Shown piece by piece: positions 25,789 to 35,186 of a stretch of 64,000 nucleotides of DNA. A program made the translations under genes and the position numbers. The number at the start of each line of letters is the position of its first letter. Position 1 is the stretch's first letter. Source of the stretch: Candidatus Andeanibacterium colombiense (GTDB lineage: Bacteria > Pseudomonadota > Alphaproteobacteria > Sphingomonadales > Sphingomonadaceae); assembly GCA_029202985.1 (NCBI GenBank), contig CP119316.1, positions 558,001 through 622,000 of the forward strand. The letters are read 5' to 3'. The notes under the pieces were generated by a model. The model ran no database searches, was not told the DNA's origin, and saw nothing but the letters and a program-made list of their open reading frames with translations.

Positions 25789-26772
25789 ATGGCATCGCAG
25801 CAGATCTACGCGGCCCCGCGCCCCGCCATCCTGCACGACCCGGCCCGCGCGCACGATCAGGCGGTCGCCGCACAGGGCTTCGCGACGGCGCAGATGTGGT
25901 GGGTCATGGCCGGCAGCCTTCTCGCGTTTGCGGTGCTGATGCACCGCGCCGGGCTGTCGGTAGCGCTCTGGAGTTCGAGCAATATCCCCTATCTCGCGGC
26001 GGCGGGCCTGGTCGCCGCGGTGCGTGCCGGCTGGATCGGCGCGAACCTGCCCCAGGCCCACGCATTGCGCGATTGCGCCGGCTATTACGCGTTGTTCACC
26101 GCGATGGCCCTGACCGGCGCGGCGGCGAGCTATCCGATCGCCGCGCTGACCCACGGCTATGCGGACCAGACGCTCGCGCGCAGCGATGCCGCGCTTGGGT
26201 TCGACTGGGTCGCCTGGTATCGCACGGTCGCGGATCACCGGATCCTCCAGCTGCTCGGAACCGCCGCCTACCAGAGCATCTACCTGACGCCCGCGATCCT
26301 GCTCGGCCGCTTCGCGCTGACCGGCCAGCGGCGCGAGGCGCATCGCTTCCTCGGCAGCTTCTGGCTGGCCGCGGTGATTACCCTCGCGCTGTTCAGCCTG
26401 ATGCCGGCGGTCGGGCCGTTCTCCTATCTGTGGCACGGGCCGATCCGCTACATGCCGTCGAGCGAGCTGTGGCAGCCCGACCTGATCCCGGCGCTGCGGG
26501 CCGGAACCTTCCACACGATCGACCTGAGCGAACTGCGCGGGCTGGTCTCGGCGCCGAGTTTCCATGCGGCGGCGGGCGCGCTCTATCTGCGCGCGGCCTG
26601 GCGCGCCGGGCCCGCCCGGTGGCCGCTGGTGTGGGTGGTAGGCGCGATGCTGCTGGCGACGCCGGTGGAAGGCACGCATTACCTCACCGACATGATCGTC
26701 GGCATGGGCGTGGCGGTGCTGGCAATGGCGGTGATCGACGCGCTGCTTGTGCGCGAGGTTCCGGCTGCCTGA
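25789..26772 (+). CDS. PAP2-superfamily membrane enzyme (inositolphosphotransferase-like)
   Basis: This 327-residue protein has about six hydrophobic helices. It carries the two PAP2 histidine motifs, SFHAAAGALYLRAAW and, 50 residues later, HYLTDMIVGMGVA. The arrangement fits the PAP2_3/Aur1-Ipt1-like branch, which transfers or removes phosphoryl head groups from lipids at the membrane. In sphingomonads a sphingolipid head-group role is attractive but only inferred. ATG 25789 was chosen because the leader upstream is not hydrophobic and overlaps no motif. Confidence 0.8.
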   Translation: MASQQIYAAPRPAILHDPARAHDQAVAAQGFATAQMWWVMAGSLLAFAVLMHRAGLSVALWSSSNIPYLAAAGLVAAVRAGWIGANLPQAHALRDCAGYYALFTAMALTGAAASYPIAALTHGYADQTLARSDAALGFDWVAWYRTVADHRILQLLGTAAYQSIYLTPAILLGRFALTGQRREAHRFLGSFWLAAVITLALFSLMPAVGPFSYLWHGPIRYMPSSELWQPDLIPALRAGTFHTIDLSELRGLVSAPSFHAAAGALYLRAAWRAGPARWPLVWVVGAMLLATPVEGTHYLTDMIVGMGVAVLAMAVIDALLVREVPAA

Positions 26773-26800
26773 GACTTGCCGCAGGGCGCGCCCGCACCAT

Positions 26801-27205
26801 ATGGCGGTTATGACGGGAATATTATCCAACCAGCCGGGCGAGGATACGATCGAGCTGCTCGCACGTCAGGCACTCGCCCGCCTGCCCGGCGACTTCCAGC
26901 CCTATCTCGGCGACATCGTGATCCGGGTCGAGGAATTCGCGACGCCCGAGCAGCTCGCAAGCGTCGGGCTGGACGATCCGCGCCGCCTGGTCGGGCTCTA
27001 TCGCGGCCACCCGGTCAGCAAGCAATCGGTCTGGGCCAGCGGCGACCTGCCGCCGACGATCTACGTCTTCCGCCAGCCGCTGCTGGCGCGCTGGCACCAG
27101 ACCGGCGCAACCCTCGAGGCGGTCGTGAACCACCTCGTGACCCATGAGGTCGGGCATCACTTCGGCCTGTCGGACGATGAGATGCATGCGCTGGAAGACG
27201 AGTGA
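26801..27205 (+). CDS. small zincin-like metallopeptidase family protein
   Basis: The 134-residue protein has the HExxH zinc motif in HEVGHHFGLSDDEMHALE (His115). It matches the small metallopeptidase family with a possible third ligand in the Asp/Glu-rich tail. The earlier segment VRVEEFATPEQ corresponds to the family's central strand; function is not established. It has no signal peptide, so it is expected in the cytoplasm. ATG 26801 is chosen over ATG 26810. It begins 28 bases after the PAP2 gene. Confidence 0.82.
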   Translation: MAVMTGILSNQPGEDTIELLARQALARLPGDFQPYLGDIVIRVEEFATPEQLASVGLDDPRRLVGLYRGHPVSKQSVWASGDLPPTIYVFRQPLLARWHQTGATLEAVVNHLVTHEVGHHFGLSDDEMHALEDE

Positions 27206-27320
27206 CGGTTCGCCCCGATCGCCGCGCCGAGCTGTCGCCAGGCCGGGCGCCGGTCGAAAACTATCCAGATCCGCCGGAACCAGTCGTGCTGAAAACCGCT
27301 GTCCAGACTGAGGTTGGTGC

Positions 27321-27959
27321 ATGGATGATCGCGGTACCGTTGGAATTCACGTCACGAGGCGCGTTGTGCTGGTCGGCACGACCGCGTCGGCGGCAATGAC
27401 CGCCGTTCCCGCGCTGGGCCAGCGAGCGGCCGATCCGGCCCCCCCGCCGGCGAGCATGGCCGTCGATCTGACCGTCAACGGCAAGCCGGCCCGTCTGACG
27501 CTCGACACGCGCACGACACTGCTCGACGCCTTGCGCGAGCATCTCCATTTGACCGGGACCAAGAAAGGCTGCGACCACGGCCAGTGCGGTGCCTGCACGG
27601 TGATCGTCAACGGCCAGCGGATCAATTCCTGCCTCAGCCTCGCGGTCCAGCACCAGGGCGACGAGGTCACGACGATCGAGGGGCTCGGGACGCCCGACAA
27701 GCTCCACCCGCTGCAGGCCGCCTTCGTGAAGCACGACGGCTATCAATGCGGCTATTGCACCCCTGGCCAGATCTGCTCGGCGGTCGCGATGCTCGGCGAG
27801 ATCGAGGCCGGCGTGCCGAGCCATGTGCAGGACGACATCGAGGGTCGGGCAAAGCCCACCAACGCCGAAATCCGCGAGCGCATGAGCGGCAACATCTGCC
27901 GCTGCGGTGCCTATTCGAACATCGCGATCGCGATCGCGGAGTTCGGGGGAGAGGCATGA
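27321..27959 (+). CDS. paoA: aldehyde oxidoreductase [2Fe-2S] subunit
   Basis: PaoA-like iron-sulphur subunit (212 residues) of a molybdenum hydroxylase. A Tat-type leader (TRRVVLVGTTASAA) sends the folded complex to the periplasm. The plant-type cluster uses Cys84, Cys89, Cys92 and Cys104. The second cluster uses Cys143, Cys146, Cys193 and Cys195. Its stop overlaps the paoB ATG (ATGA). Together with the next two genes it encodes an aromatic aldehyde oxidase of the xanthine oxidase family. Substrate is inferred from E. coli PaoABC. Confidence 0.9.
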   Translation: MDDRGTVGIHVTRRVVLVGTTASAAMTAVPALGQRAADPAPPPASMAVDLTVNGKPARLTLDTRTTLLDALREHLHLTGTKKGCDHGQCGACTVIVNGQRINSCLSLAVQHQGDEVTTIEGLGTPDKLHPLQAAFVKHDGYQCGYCTPGQICSAVAMLGEIEAGVPSHVQDDIEGRAKPTNAEIRERMSGNICRCGAYSNIAIAIAEFGGEA

Positions 27960-28906
27960 GGAGCTTCACCTACGAGCGCGCGACGACGCCGGCCGAGGCC
28001 GCCGCGGCGGTCGAGCGGACCGCCGGCGCGAAGTTCCTCGCCGGCGGGACCAATCTGCTCGATCTGATGAAGCTCGAGATCGAGACGCCGACCCATCTGG
28101 TCGACGTGCAGGATCTCAAGCTCGACCGGATCGAGGACACCGAGGACGGCGGGCTGCGCATCGGCGCGCTCGTCACCAACACCGCGCTCGCCAGCGACCA
28201 GCGGGTGCGGCGCGATTACGGGGTGCTGTCCCGCGCGATCGTCGCCGGCGCGAGCGGCCAGCTGCGCAACAAGGCGACCACCGCCGGCAATCTCCTCCAG
28301 CGCACCCGCTGCCCCTATTTCTACGACACCAACCAGCCCTGCAACAAGCGCAAGCCCGGATCGGGCTGCGCGGCGATCGCGGGCTTTTCGCGCCAGCTGG
28401 GGATCGTCGGCGTGTCCGATGCGTGCATCGCGACCTACCCCGGCGACATGGCGGTCGCGATGCGGGTGCTCGACGCGGCGGTCGAGACGGTCGATCCGGC
28501 GGGCAGGCAGCGCAGCATCCCGATCGCCGATTTCCACCGCCTGTGGGGCGACACGCCGCATGTCGAGACCAGCCTCGCGCGGGGCGAGCTGATTACCGGC
28601 GTGACCCTGCCGAAGCCGCTCGGCGGCAAGCATATCTACCGCAAGGTGCGCGACCGGGCATCCTATGCCTTCGCGCTGGTGTCGGTCGCGGCGGTGATCC
28701 AGCCCGACGGCAGCGGACGCTTCGCGGTCGGCGGCATCGCGCCCAAACCGTGGCGGGTCGCGGCGGCCGAGGCCGAACTGGCGCGCGGCGCATCCGCCGC
28801 GAGCGAGGCGCTGCTGGCCGGGGCGAAGCCGACGAAGGACAACGCGTTCAAGGCCACGCTGGTGCAGCGAACCCTCGCGGGTGTGACGGCGGAGGCGCGC
28901 GCATGA
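27956..28906 (+). CDS. paoB: aldehyde oxidoreductase FAD-binding subunit
   Basis: PaoB-like subunit (316 residues) with the FAD-binding motif KFLAGGTNLLDLMK near residue 26 and the second flavin segment ATTAGNLLQRTRCPYF. Four extra cysteines (119, 129, 138 and 157) match the additional [4Fe-4S] cluster that separates PaoB from ordinary xanthine dehydrogenase flavoproteins. Start and stop overlap its neighbours by four bases (ATGA) on both sides, so the three subunits are translated together. Confidence 0.9.
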   Translation: MRSFTYERATTPAEAAAAVERTAGAKFLAGGTNLLDLMKLEIETPTHLVDVQDLKLDRIEDTEDGGLRIGALVTNTALASDQRVRRDYGVLSRAIVAGASGQLRNKATTAGNLLQRTRCPYFYDTNQPCNKRKPGSGCAAIAGFSRQLGIVGVSDACIATYPGDMAVAMRVLDAAVETVDPAGRQRSIPIADFHRLWGDTPHVETSLARGELITGVTLPKPLGGKHIYRKVRDRASYAFALVSVAAVIQPDGSGRFAVGGIAPKPWRVAAAEAELARGASAASEALLAGAKPTKDNAFKATLVQRTLAGVTAEARA

Positions 28907-31098
28907 AGTTCGACACACCCGCCGGAGCGAACCCGATCGACCGGATGGAGGTCGTCGGCCAGCCGCACACCCGCATCGAGGGGCCGCTCAAGACCACCGG
29001 CACCGCGACCTATTCCTACGAGCACAAGGATATCGATCCCGATCCAGCCTATGGCTACATCCTCGGCGCGGGGATCGCGAAGGGCCGGATCGCCTCGATC
29101 GATGTGCGCGATGCGGAGGCCGCCCCGGGCGTGCTGGCGGTGATCACCGCCGAGAACGCCGGGCCGCTCAAGTCAGGAGGCTTCTACGTCGCCAGGCCGC
29201 TGGCCGGCCCGCGGGTCGATCATTACCACCAGGCGGTGGCTCTGGTCGTCGCCGGGACCTTCGAGCAGGCGCGCGCGGCGGCGGGGCTGATCCGGGTCGA
29301 ATATACGCGCGGCAACGGCGCTTTCGACCTCGAGGCGGCACGTGGGAGCGGCAAGCCCCACCCGCGCCAGCCCGACGTCACCATCGGCGATTTCGACCAC
29401 GCCTTCGCTTCGGCCCCGGTCAAAATCGACGAGACCTACACTACCCCCGACCAGAGCCATTTCATGATGGAGCCGCATGCGACGATCGCGCGGTGGGACG
29501 GCGACAGCCTGACAATCTGGTCGGCGCAGCAGATCGTCGGCTGGGCCCGGCGCGATCTCGCGACCAAGATCGGTGTTCCGGAGGACAAGATCCGCATCGT
29601 CGCGACCTATATCGGCGGCGGCTTCGGCGGCAAAGGCAGCGTCGCTTCCGACGCGATCCTCGCCTCGCTGGCCGCGCGCAAGACCGGCCGCACGGTGAAG
29701 GTCGCGCTGCCGCGCCCGCTGATGCCGAACAACACCACGCACCGCCCGGCCACCGTCCAGCGGGTGCGGATCGGCGCGGGGCGCGATGGCAGGATCGCGG
29801 CGATCGCGCATGAAAGCTGGTCGGGCAATCTGCCCGGCGGCGGGCCCGAGATCGCGGCCGCGCAAAGCGAACTGCTCTATGCCGGCGCCAACCGCTATAT
29901 GCGCACCCGCCTCGCCGAACTGGACCTGCCCGAAGGCAATGCGATGCGCGCGCCGGGCGAAGCGCCCGGGATGATGGCGCTCGAAGTCGCGATGGACGAG
30001 CTGGCCGAGAAGCTCGGCATGGATCCGGTCGAACTGCGCGTGCTGAACGACACACAGACCGTGCCCGGCCAACCCGACAAACCGTTCTCCGAACGCCGGC
30101 TGATCGAATGCCTGCGCACCGGCGCCGACCGCTTCGGCTGGAAGAACCGCAATCCGGTGCCCGGCGCGGTGCGCGACGGGCGCTGGCTGATCGGCATCGG
30201 CATGGCGGCGGCGATCCGCGGCGCGCCGATCATGCCCGGAGCGGCGCGCGTCACGCTGGAGACGGACGGCACCGTCACGGTCGAATCCAACATGACCGAC
30301 ATGGGCACCGGCAGCTACACCGTGATCGGCCAGACCACCGCCGAGATGATGGGCATCCCGCTCGATCGGGTGAAGGTGAAGCTGGCCGACACCGATTACC
30401 CGGAGGCCTTCGGCGGCGGCGGGCAGGCCGGCGCGGCGACCGCGACCGCCGGCGTCTATGCCGCCTGCGTCAAGCTGCGCGAGGCTGTCGCGGCAAAGCT
30501 GGGCTTCAACGAGCCGGAGGTGGAATTCGCCGGCGGGCAGGTCCGCTCCGGCAACCGCCGGGTGCCGCTGACGCAGGCCGCGGAAGGGGGCCCGATCACC
30601 GCGGAAGACAAGATGGAATATGGCGATCTGTCGAAGCGCTTCTCGCAGCAGACCTATGGCGCGCATTTTTGCGAGGTCGCGGTCGATGCCTATACCGGCG
30701 AAATCCGCATCCGCCGGATGCTCGCGGTCTGCGACGCCGGCCGCATCCTCAACCCGGTCACCGCGCGCAGCCAGGTGATCGGCGGGATGGTGATGGGCGC
30801 GGGCGCCGCGCTGATGGAGGAACTGGTGGTCGACAAGCGCTTCGGCTTCTTCGTGAACCACGATCTCGCGAGCTACGAAGTGCCGGTGCACGCCGATATC
30901 CCGGCGCAGGAGGTGATCTTTCTCGACGGCGCCGACCCAACGATCTCGCCGGTGAAGGCCAAAGGCGTCGGCGAACTCGGCATCTCGGGCGTCGCCCCGG
31001 CGATCGCCAACGCGGTCTATAACGCGACCGGCGTGAGGGTGCGGGAATACCCGATCACGCTGGACAAATATCTCGACCGGCTGCCGCCGGTGAGTTGA
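28903..31098 (+). CDS. paoC: aldehyde oxidoreductase molybdenum-binding subunit
   Basis: PaoC-like catalytic subunit (731 residues). It binds the molybdenum cofactor and hydroxylates aldehydes. Cofactor loops include IGGGFGGKG near residue 235, MRAPGEAPGMMALE near 345 and GGGGQAGAATATAG near 505. The catalytic Glu is in KGVGELGISG near residue 690. No XdhC/PaoD-type cofactor-insertion gene follows, so that partner must be elsewhere. Length is normal for the PaoC branch. Confidence 0.92.
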   Translation: MKFDTPAGANPIDRMEVVGQPHTRIEGPLKTTGTATYSYEHKDIDPDPAYGYILGAGIAKGRIASIDVRDAEAAPGVLAVITAENAGPLKSGGFYVARPLAGPRVDHYHQAVALVVAGTFEQARAAAGLIRVEYTRGNGAFDLEAARGSGKPHPRQPDVTIGDFDHAFASAPVKIDETYTTPDQSHFMMEPHATIARWDGDSLTIWSAQQIVGWARRDLATKIGVPEDKIRIVATYIGGGFGGKGSVASDAILASLAARKTGRTVKVALPRPLMPNNTTHRPATVQRVRIGAGRDGRIAAIAHESWSGNLPGGGPEIAAAQSELLYAGANRYMRTRLAELDLPEGNAMRAPGEAPGMMALEVAMDELAEKLGMDPVELRVLNDTQTVPGQPDKPFSERRLIECLRTGADRFGWKNRNPVPGAVRDGRWLIGIGMAAAIRGAPIMPGAARVTLETDGTVTVESNMTDMGTGSYTVIGQTTAEMMGIPLDRVKVKLADTDYPEAFGGGGQAGAATATAGVYAACVKLREAVAAKLGFNEPEVEFAGGQVRSGNRRVPLTQAAEGGPITAEDKMEYGDLSKRFSQQTYGAHFCEVAVDAYTGEIRIRRMLAVCDAGRILNPVTARSQVIGGMVMGAGAALMEELVVDKRFGFFVNHDLASYEVPVHADIPAQEVIFLDGADPTISPVKAKGVGELGISGVAPAIANAVYNATGVRVREYPITLDKYLDRLPPVS

Positions 31099-31100
31099 CG

Positions 31101-31130
31101 AACCGGCGGCTAAGACCGCCTGCACCGGTT
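31101..31130 (+). terminator. possible hairpin after paoABC
   Basis: Three bases after the paoC stop, aaccgg (31101-31106) pairs with ccggtt (31125-31130), with an alternative inner pairing ggcgg/ccgcc. No run of T follows, so this would be a weak or Rho-assisted stop at best. Confidence 0.3.
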
Positions 31131-31222
31131 CTGCATCCAATCCGCATCGCGTCCGGACATTTCGCGCCGGACGATCTGCGCAAGCGCCGTGCATCTCCGC
31201 CCCTGTCATCAGGGAGGAATTC

Positions 31223-32851
31223 ATGATCGTGTCGGCCCGCCGCTTTCGTTCGAGCATAGTGAGCAAGCTCGTTCCCGCCGTCCTGCTCGTCGTGCTGGGC
31301 GACTGGATGTTCTACCAGCGCTCGCTGTTCGGCGGCTACATCGGACTCTACGGGTTGGCGCTGATCGCCGGGCTGATCGCCGGCCATGCCGGGGTGCGCC
31401 GTGAACGCCGTGCGTGGCTCGCGGTGGCCGCCGCGCTGATCTTCGCCGGCGCGCTGGTCTACGATCCCAGCCTGCTCGGCTGGACGCTGTTCTGGACCGC
31501 GATGAGCCTTGCCGCCCTGCTGCCCCGCACGATCGGGTTCGACGATGGCTGGCGCTGGTTCCAGCGGCTCGGCTGGCATGCGCTGCGCAGCCCGTTCGGC
31601 CCCCTGATCGATTTCCGCCATGCACTGAAAGTGCGCCGCCGGAGGCCGCGCCCGGAAGTTCGCCAGCCGCTGACGCCGCTGCTCGCGCTGCCCGCGTTGG
31701 GCAGCCTCGCCTTCTTCGCGCTGTTCGTCGCCGCCAACCCGCTGCTGGCGCGGATGGTCTTCTCGATCCGACTCCCATCCCTCGGCGAATTCGACATCCT
31801 GCGGCCGATCTTGTGGACCGCGCTGCTCGCGCTCGCATGGAGCATGCTGCGGCCCCGCCTTGCCTCGCGCCTGCTGCCGACCTTCGATGGCCGCGGCGAC
31901 CTGCCCCTGCCCGGCGTCTCGGTCGCGTCGGTCACTCTGTCGCTGGTCGCGTTCAATCTGGTCTTCGCGCTGCAGAACGTGATGGACATCGTCTATTTGT
32001 GGGGCCGGGCGCGGCTGCCCGGCGACATCACAATGGCAGACTATGCGCATCGCGGTGCCTATCCGCTGATCGCGACCGCGCTGCTGGCGGCATTGTTCGT
32101 GCTGGTGACCCTGCGGCCAGGCTCTGCGACCGCGCAGACGCCGGCGATCCGCGGCCTGGTGCTGCTGTGGGTTGCGCAGAACATCTTTCTGGTAGCTTCC
32201 TCGATCGAACGGATGATGGACTATGTCGGCTCCTATTCGCTGACCGGGCTGCGGATCGTGGTGCTCGGCTGGATGTGGCTGGTCGCATTCGGGCTTGCGG
32301 CAATCTGCTGGCGGATGCTGACCGACAAGAGTGCGAGCTGGCTGATCAACGTCAACCTCGGAGCCGCCGGCATCCTGCTGACCATCGCAAGCTTCGCCGA
32401 TCTGACCGCGATCGCCGCACAATGGAACGTGCGCCATGCGCGTGAAGCGGGCGGCACGGCGGTCAATCTGGACCTGTGCTATCTCTATTACTCGGGCAGC
32501 TCCGCGCTGCTGCCGCTGCTCGAACTCGAGCGCCGACCGGACCTGACACCCCGGTTTCGCGAGAAGGTGCAGGGAGTGCGGAGCGATCTCTACGCCGGTC
32601 TCATGCGCGAACTCGGCAGCGGCCAATGGAGTATTCACCGCCAGCGGATGTTCGAACAGGCACAGCGCGAATTGGCTGAAATGAACCCGGCGCCGCTTCC
32701 AGACGGCCCTCGCGATTGCGACGGCGACCTGATCGGGCACCGCGAAGCCCCGCCGCAACCGATCATGATGACCCCGGCCCCCACTGCGCCAGCGGTGCCG
32801 CGCGCGGCCTCGCCCGCATCGACATCCGCGCCGGCGCCCGCCCTTCGTTGA
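31223..32851 (+). CDS. DUF4173 (DUF4153-type) membrane protein
   Basis: This is a 542-residue protein with about ten hydrophobic helices in the first 400 residues. The family signature near residue 270 is TMADYAHRGAYPLIATALL. The soluble C-terminal 150 residues end in a Pro/Ala tail. Function is not established; related proteins sit next to sensor kinases and may sense or protect the envelope. GGGAGGAATTC precedes the ATG. Only 16 bases separate it from the response regulator gene, so it probably belongs to that operon. Confidence 0.82.
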   Translation: MIVSARRFRSSIVSKLVPAVLLVVLGDWMFYQRSLFGGYIGLYGLALIAGLIAGHAGVRRERRAWLAVAAALIFAGALVYDPSLLGWTLFWTAMSLAALLPRTIGFDDGWRWFQRLGWHALRSPFGPLIDFRHALKVRRRRPRPEVRQPLTPLLALPALGSLAFFALFVAANPLLARMVFSIRLPSLGEFDILRPILWTALLALAWSMLRPRLASRLLPTFDGRGDLPLPGVSVASVTLSLVAFNLVFALQNVMDIVYLWGRARLPGDITMADYAHRGAYPLIATALLAALFVLVTLRPGSATAQTPAIRGLVLLWVAQNIFLVASSIERMMDYVGSYSLTGLRIVVLGWMWLVAFGLAAICWRMLTDKSASWLINVNLGAAGILLTIASFADLTAIAAQWNVRHAREAGGTAVNLDLCYLYYSGSSALLPLLELERRPDLTPRFREKVQGVRSDLYAGLMRELGSGQWSIHRQRMFEQAQRELAEMNPAPLPDGPRDCDGDLIGHREAPPQPIMMTPAPTAPAVPRAASPASTSAPAPALR

Positions 32852-32867
32852 CAGGAGCGACACGGAA

Positions 32868-33593
32868 ATGATCTTGTGCCCCATGACCAGCACGATCCTG
32901 ATCGTCGACGACGATCCGCACATCCGTGAATTGCTCGTATACGCCTTCTGTAAGGCCGGGTTGAACACGATCGAGGCAAGCGACGGCGAGGAAGCGCTGG
33001 CGCAGGCGGAGCACTGTTCGCCGGACCTGGTGATCCTCGACATCAACATGCCGCGGATGGATGGGCTCGAAGCGTGCCGCCGACTGCGCGCCCAAAGCGA
33101 CGTTCCGATCTTCTTCCTCTCGTCTCGCGACGACGAGATCGACCGGGTCCTCGGCATCGAGCTCGGCGGCGACGATTACGTCGTGAAGCCGTTCTCGCCG
33201 CGCGAGGTCGTCGCGCGGTCGATGGCGATCCTGCGCCGCACCGCCGCGCGTCCGCCGCGGGTGGAGGATATCGGGGATATCCGCCACGGCCTGCTCCACA
33301 TCGAACTGGAAGGCTGGAGCGCGCGCTGGGGCGAACGCGAAATCGCGCTGACGGTTACCGAATTCACGATCCTGCGCACGCTGGCCGCGATGCCCTCGCG
33401 GATCTTCTCGCGCGACCGGATCATCGACCGGCTGCACGGCCCTGGCTTTGCCCTGACCGACCGGACGGTCGACAGCCACATCCGCAACCTGCGCCGCAAA
33501 TTCGCCGAACAGGGCGGGACCGACATCATCGAAACCCGCGCCGGGATCGGCTATCGCCTGGGCGCCTGCACCGGCGCGCCCGGCGGCGAATGA
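32868..33593 (+). CDS. OmpR-family response regulator
   Basis: This 241-residue protein has a receiver domain with acidic pocket Asp14/Asp15, phosphoacceptor Asp58 and the conserved Lys in VVKPFS. A winged-helix output domain occupies about 135-232 (LTVTEFTILRTLAAMPSRIF, then HIRNLRRKF and GIGYRLG). It should bind promoter repeats as a dimer after phosphorylation by the adjacent kinase. AGGAG lies about 12 bases before ATG 32868; an in-frame ATG at 32883 is an alternative. The stop overlaps the kinase start by ATGA. Confidence 0.93.
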   Translation: MILCPMTSTILIVDDDPHIRELLVYAFCKAGLNTIEASDGEEALAQAEHCSPDLVILDINMPRMDGLEACRRLRAQSDVPIFFLSSRDDEIDRVLGIELGGDDYVVKPFSPREVVARSMAILRRTAARPPRVEDIGDIRHGLLHIELEGWSARWGEREIALTVTEFTILRTLAAMPSRIFSRDRIIDRLHGPGFALTDRTVDSHIRNLRRKFAEQGGTDIIETRAGIGYRLGACTGAPGGE

Positions 33594-35170
33594 TCGCGCG
33601 GGTCAAGAACTGGGTCGGCCGCCATTGGCCGGTGGTCCGCCTGCGGACATTGCTGCTGGCAACGCTGGTATTCGTCGCCGCGCTTCCCGGGTTCGGGGCA
33701 ATCTTCCTGCGGGTTTACGAGAATGCGTTGGTGCGGCGGACCGAAGCCGAACTGGTCGCGCAGGGCGCGGCGCTTGCCGGTGCCGCTGCGGTGCTGTGGG
33801 CTGCTCCGGCGCAGGGTGAGCCCGCATCCGGGATTTCGGCCCCGCCCGTCAGCTACTACGATACAGTCAGCGAGATCGACCTGAGCACCTCGGCGATCCT
33901 GCCGCCCCGGCCGAGTGCCACGCCCGCGACGTCCCCGCCGGAGCCGAAGGCGATTGCTGTCGCACGAGCACTCGCGCCCGCCTTCGCCGAAACCAAGCTC
34001 TCCACCCTCTCCTCAATCATCATGCTCGACCGGCACGGGGTGGTCCTCAACGGCCCCGATGCAGGGAAAAGCCTCGCCGGGCTGCGCGAAGTCGGCGCCG
34101 CACTGGCCGGCATGCCGGCGACGGTGTTGCGCCGTAACGAGCAATATGTCGCCTATTACCCGTGGGAATGGCTCACCCGCGCGGGCAATCTGCGGCTGCA
34201 TTACGCGCGACCGATCCGGACGAACGGCCAGGTCGCCGGGGTGCTGCTCGTGTCCCGCTCGCCCAGCGCGCTGTTTCGCGGGATCTACGAGGATTGGGGC
34301 AAGATAGTGCTCGGGATCGGGATTATTTTCGCGCTGCTGGTGGTGCTTTCGGTCCTGCTGTCACGCGCGATCGTGCGCCCGATCGAAGGGTTGAGCCGCG
34401 CGACGCGAGAGCTTGCCGCGGGCCGGCGGATCACCCCGCGCCATCCGACCCTCAAGGTGGTCGAGATCGACGCGCTGTTCGGCGATTTCGAGCAGATGGC
34501 CGACAGTCTCGAACAGCGCGCACGCTACCTGCGCGATTTCGCGTCCTCGGTCAGCCATGAGTTCAAGACCCCGCTGGCCGCGATCACCGGCGCGATCGAA
34601 TTGCTGCAGGATCACGGCGCCGCGATGGCGCCGGCCGAGCGCGAACGGTTCCTCGCGAACATGTCCGCCGATGCGGAACGCCTTTCACGCCTGGTGCGGC
34701 GGCTGATGGAACTGGCCCGCGCCGACGTGCTGGTGGGCGAACGCGGCGCCCGCACGGACGCCGCGCCGGTGATCGCGGCGGTGGCGGACGCGCTGGGAGG
34801 CCCGAGCTTTACGGTCAGCACCGAACTGCCGCGCGCATTCCCGCAACTGGCAGTCGATGCCGACGCGCTCGAGGCGGTGCTGACCACGCTTGCGGAAAAT
34901 GCGCGGCAATCCGGTGCCGCGCATCTGCGGATCGCATTGTCGCAGGCGGGGGGCCACGCATCGATCGACCTGATCGACGACGGCCCGGGCATTCCGCCGG
35001 CCGACCGTGCGCGGATCTTCGATCCGTTCTTCACCAGCAAACGCGAACAGGGCGGTACCGGCCTCGGCCTCGCGATCGCCCGCTCATTGCTCGATGCCTA
35101 CGACGCCGAGCTCGACCTGCAACCGGCCGACAGCGGCGCCCACTTCAGGATCCGCTGCCCGCTTGCGTAA
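33590..35170 (+). CDS. sensor histidine kinase
   Basis: This is a 526-residue membrane kinase. A first transmembrane helix lies near residues 18-40, followed by a periplasmic sensor region of about 190 residues with a Pro/Ser-rich stretch. The second helix is near 240 (IVLGIGIIFALLVVLSVLLS), then HAMP. The phosphoacceptor His is in SVSHEFKTPLAAI (near 322), then HATPase_c with N box (LAENARQSG), DDGPGIP and GGTGLGLAIARS. The ligand is unknown. It is cotranscribed with the response regulator and probably the DUF4173 gene. Confidence 0.92.
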   Translation: MIARVKNWVGRHWPVVRLRTLLLATLVFVAALPGFGAIFLRVYENALVRRTEAELVAQGAALAGAAAVLWAAPAQGEPASGISAPPVSYYDTVSEIDLSTSAILPPRPSATPATSPPEPKAIAVARALAPAFAETKLSTLSSIIMLDRHGVVLNGPDAGKSLAGLREVGAALAGMPATVLRRNEQYVAYYPWEWLTRAGNLRLHYARPIRTNGQVAGVLLVSRSPSALFRGIYEDWGKIVLGIGIIFALLVVLSVLLSRAIVRPIEGLSRATRELAAGRRITPRHPTLKVVEIDALFGDFEQMADSLEQRARYLRDFASSVSHEFKTPLAAITGAIELLQDHGAAMAPAERERFLANMSADAERLSRLVRRLMELARADVLVGERGARTDAAPVIAAVADALGGPSFTVSTELPRAFPQLAVDADALEAVLTTLAENARQSGAAHLRIALSQAGGHASIDLIDDGPGIPPADRARIFDPFFTSKREQGGTGLGLAIARSLLDAYDAELDLQPADSGAHFRIRCPLA

Positions 35171-35186
35171 ACCGCCGGCGCCGGCC

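Noticed and set aside
29173..31266. A 697-codon minus-strand frame opposite paoC
   Set aside because: Shadow of paoC; composition is rich in Arg, Ala, Gly and His and it has no recognisable domain.
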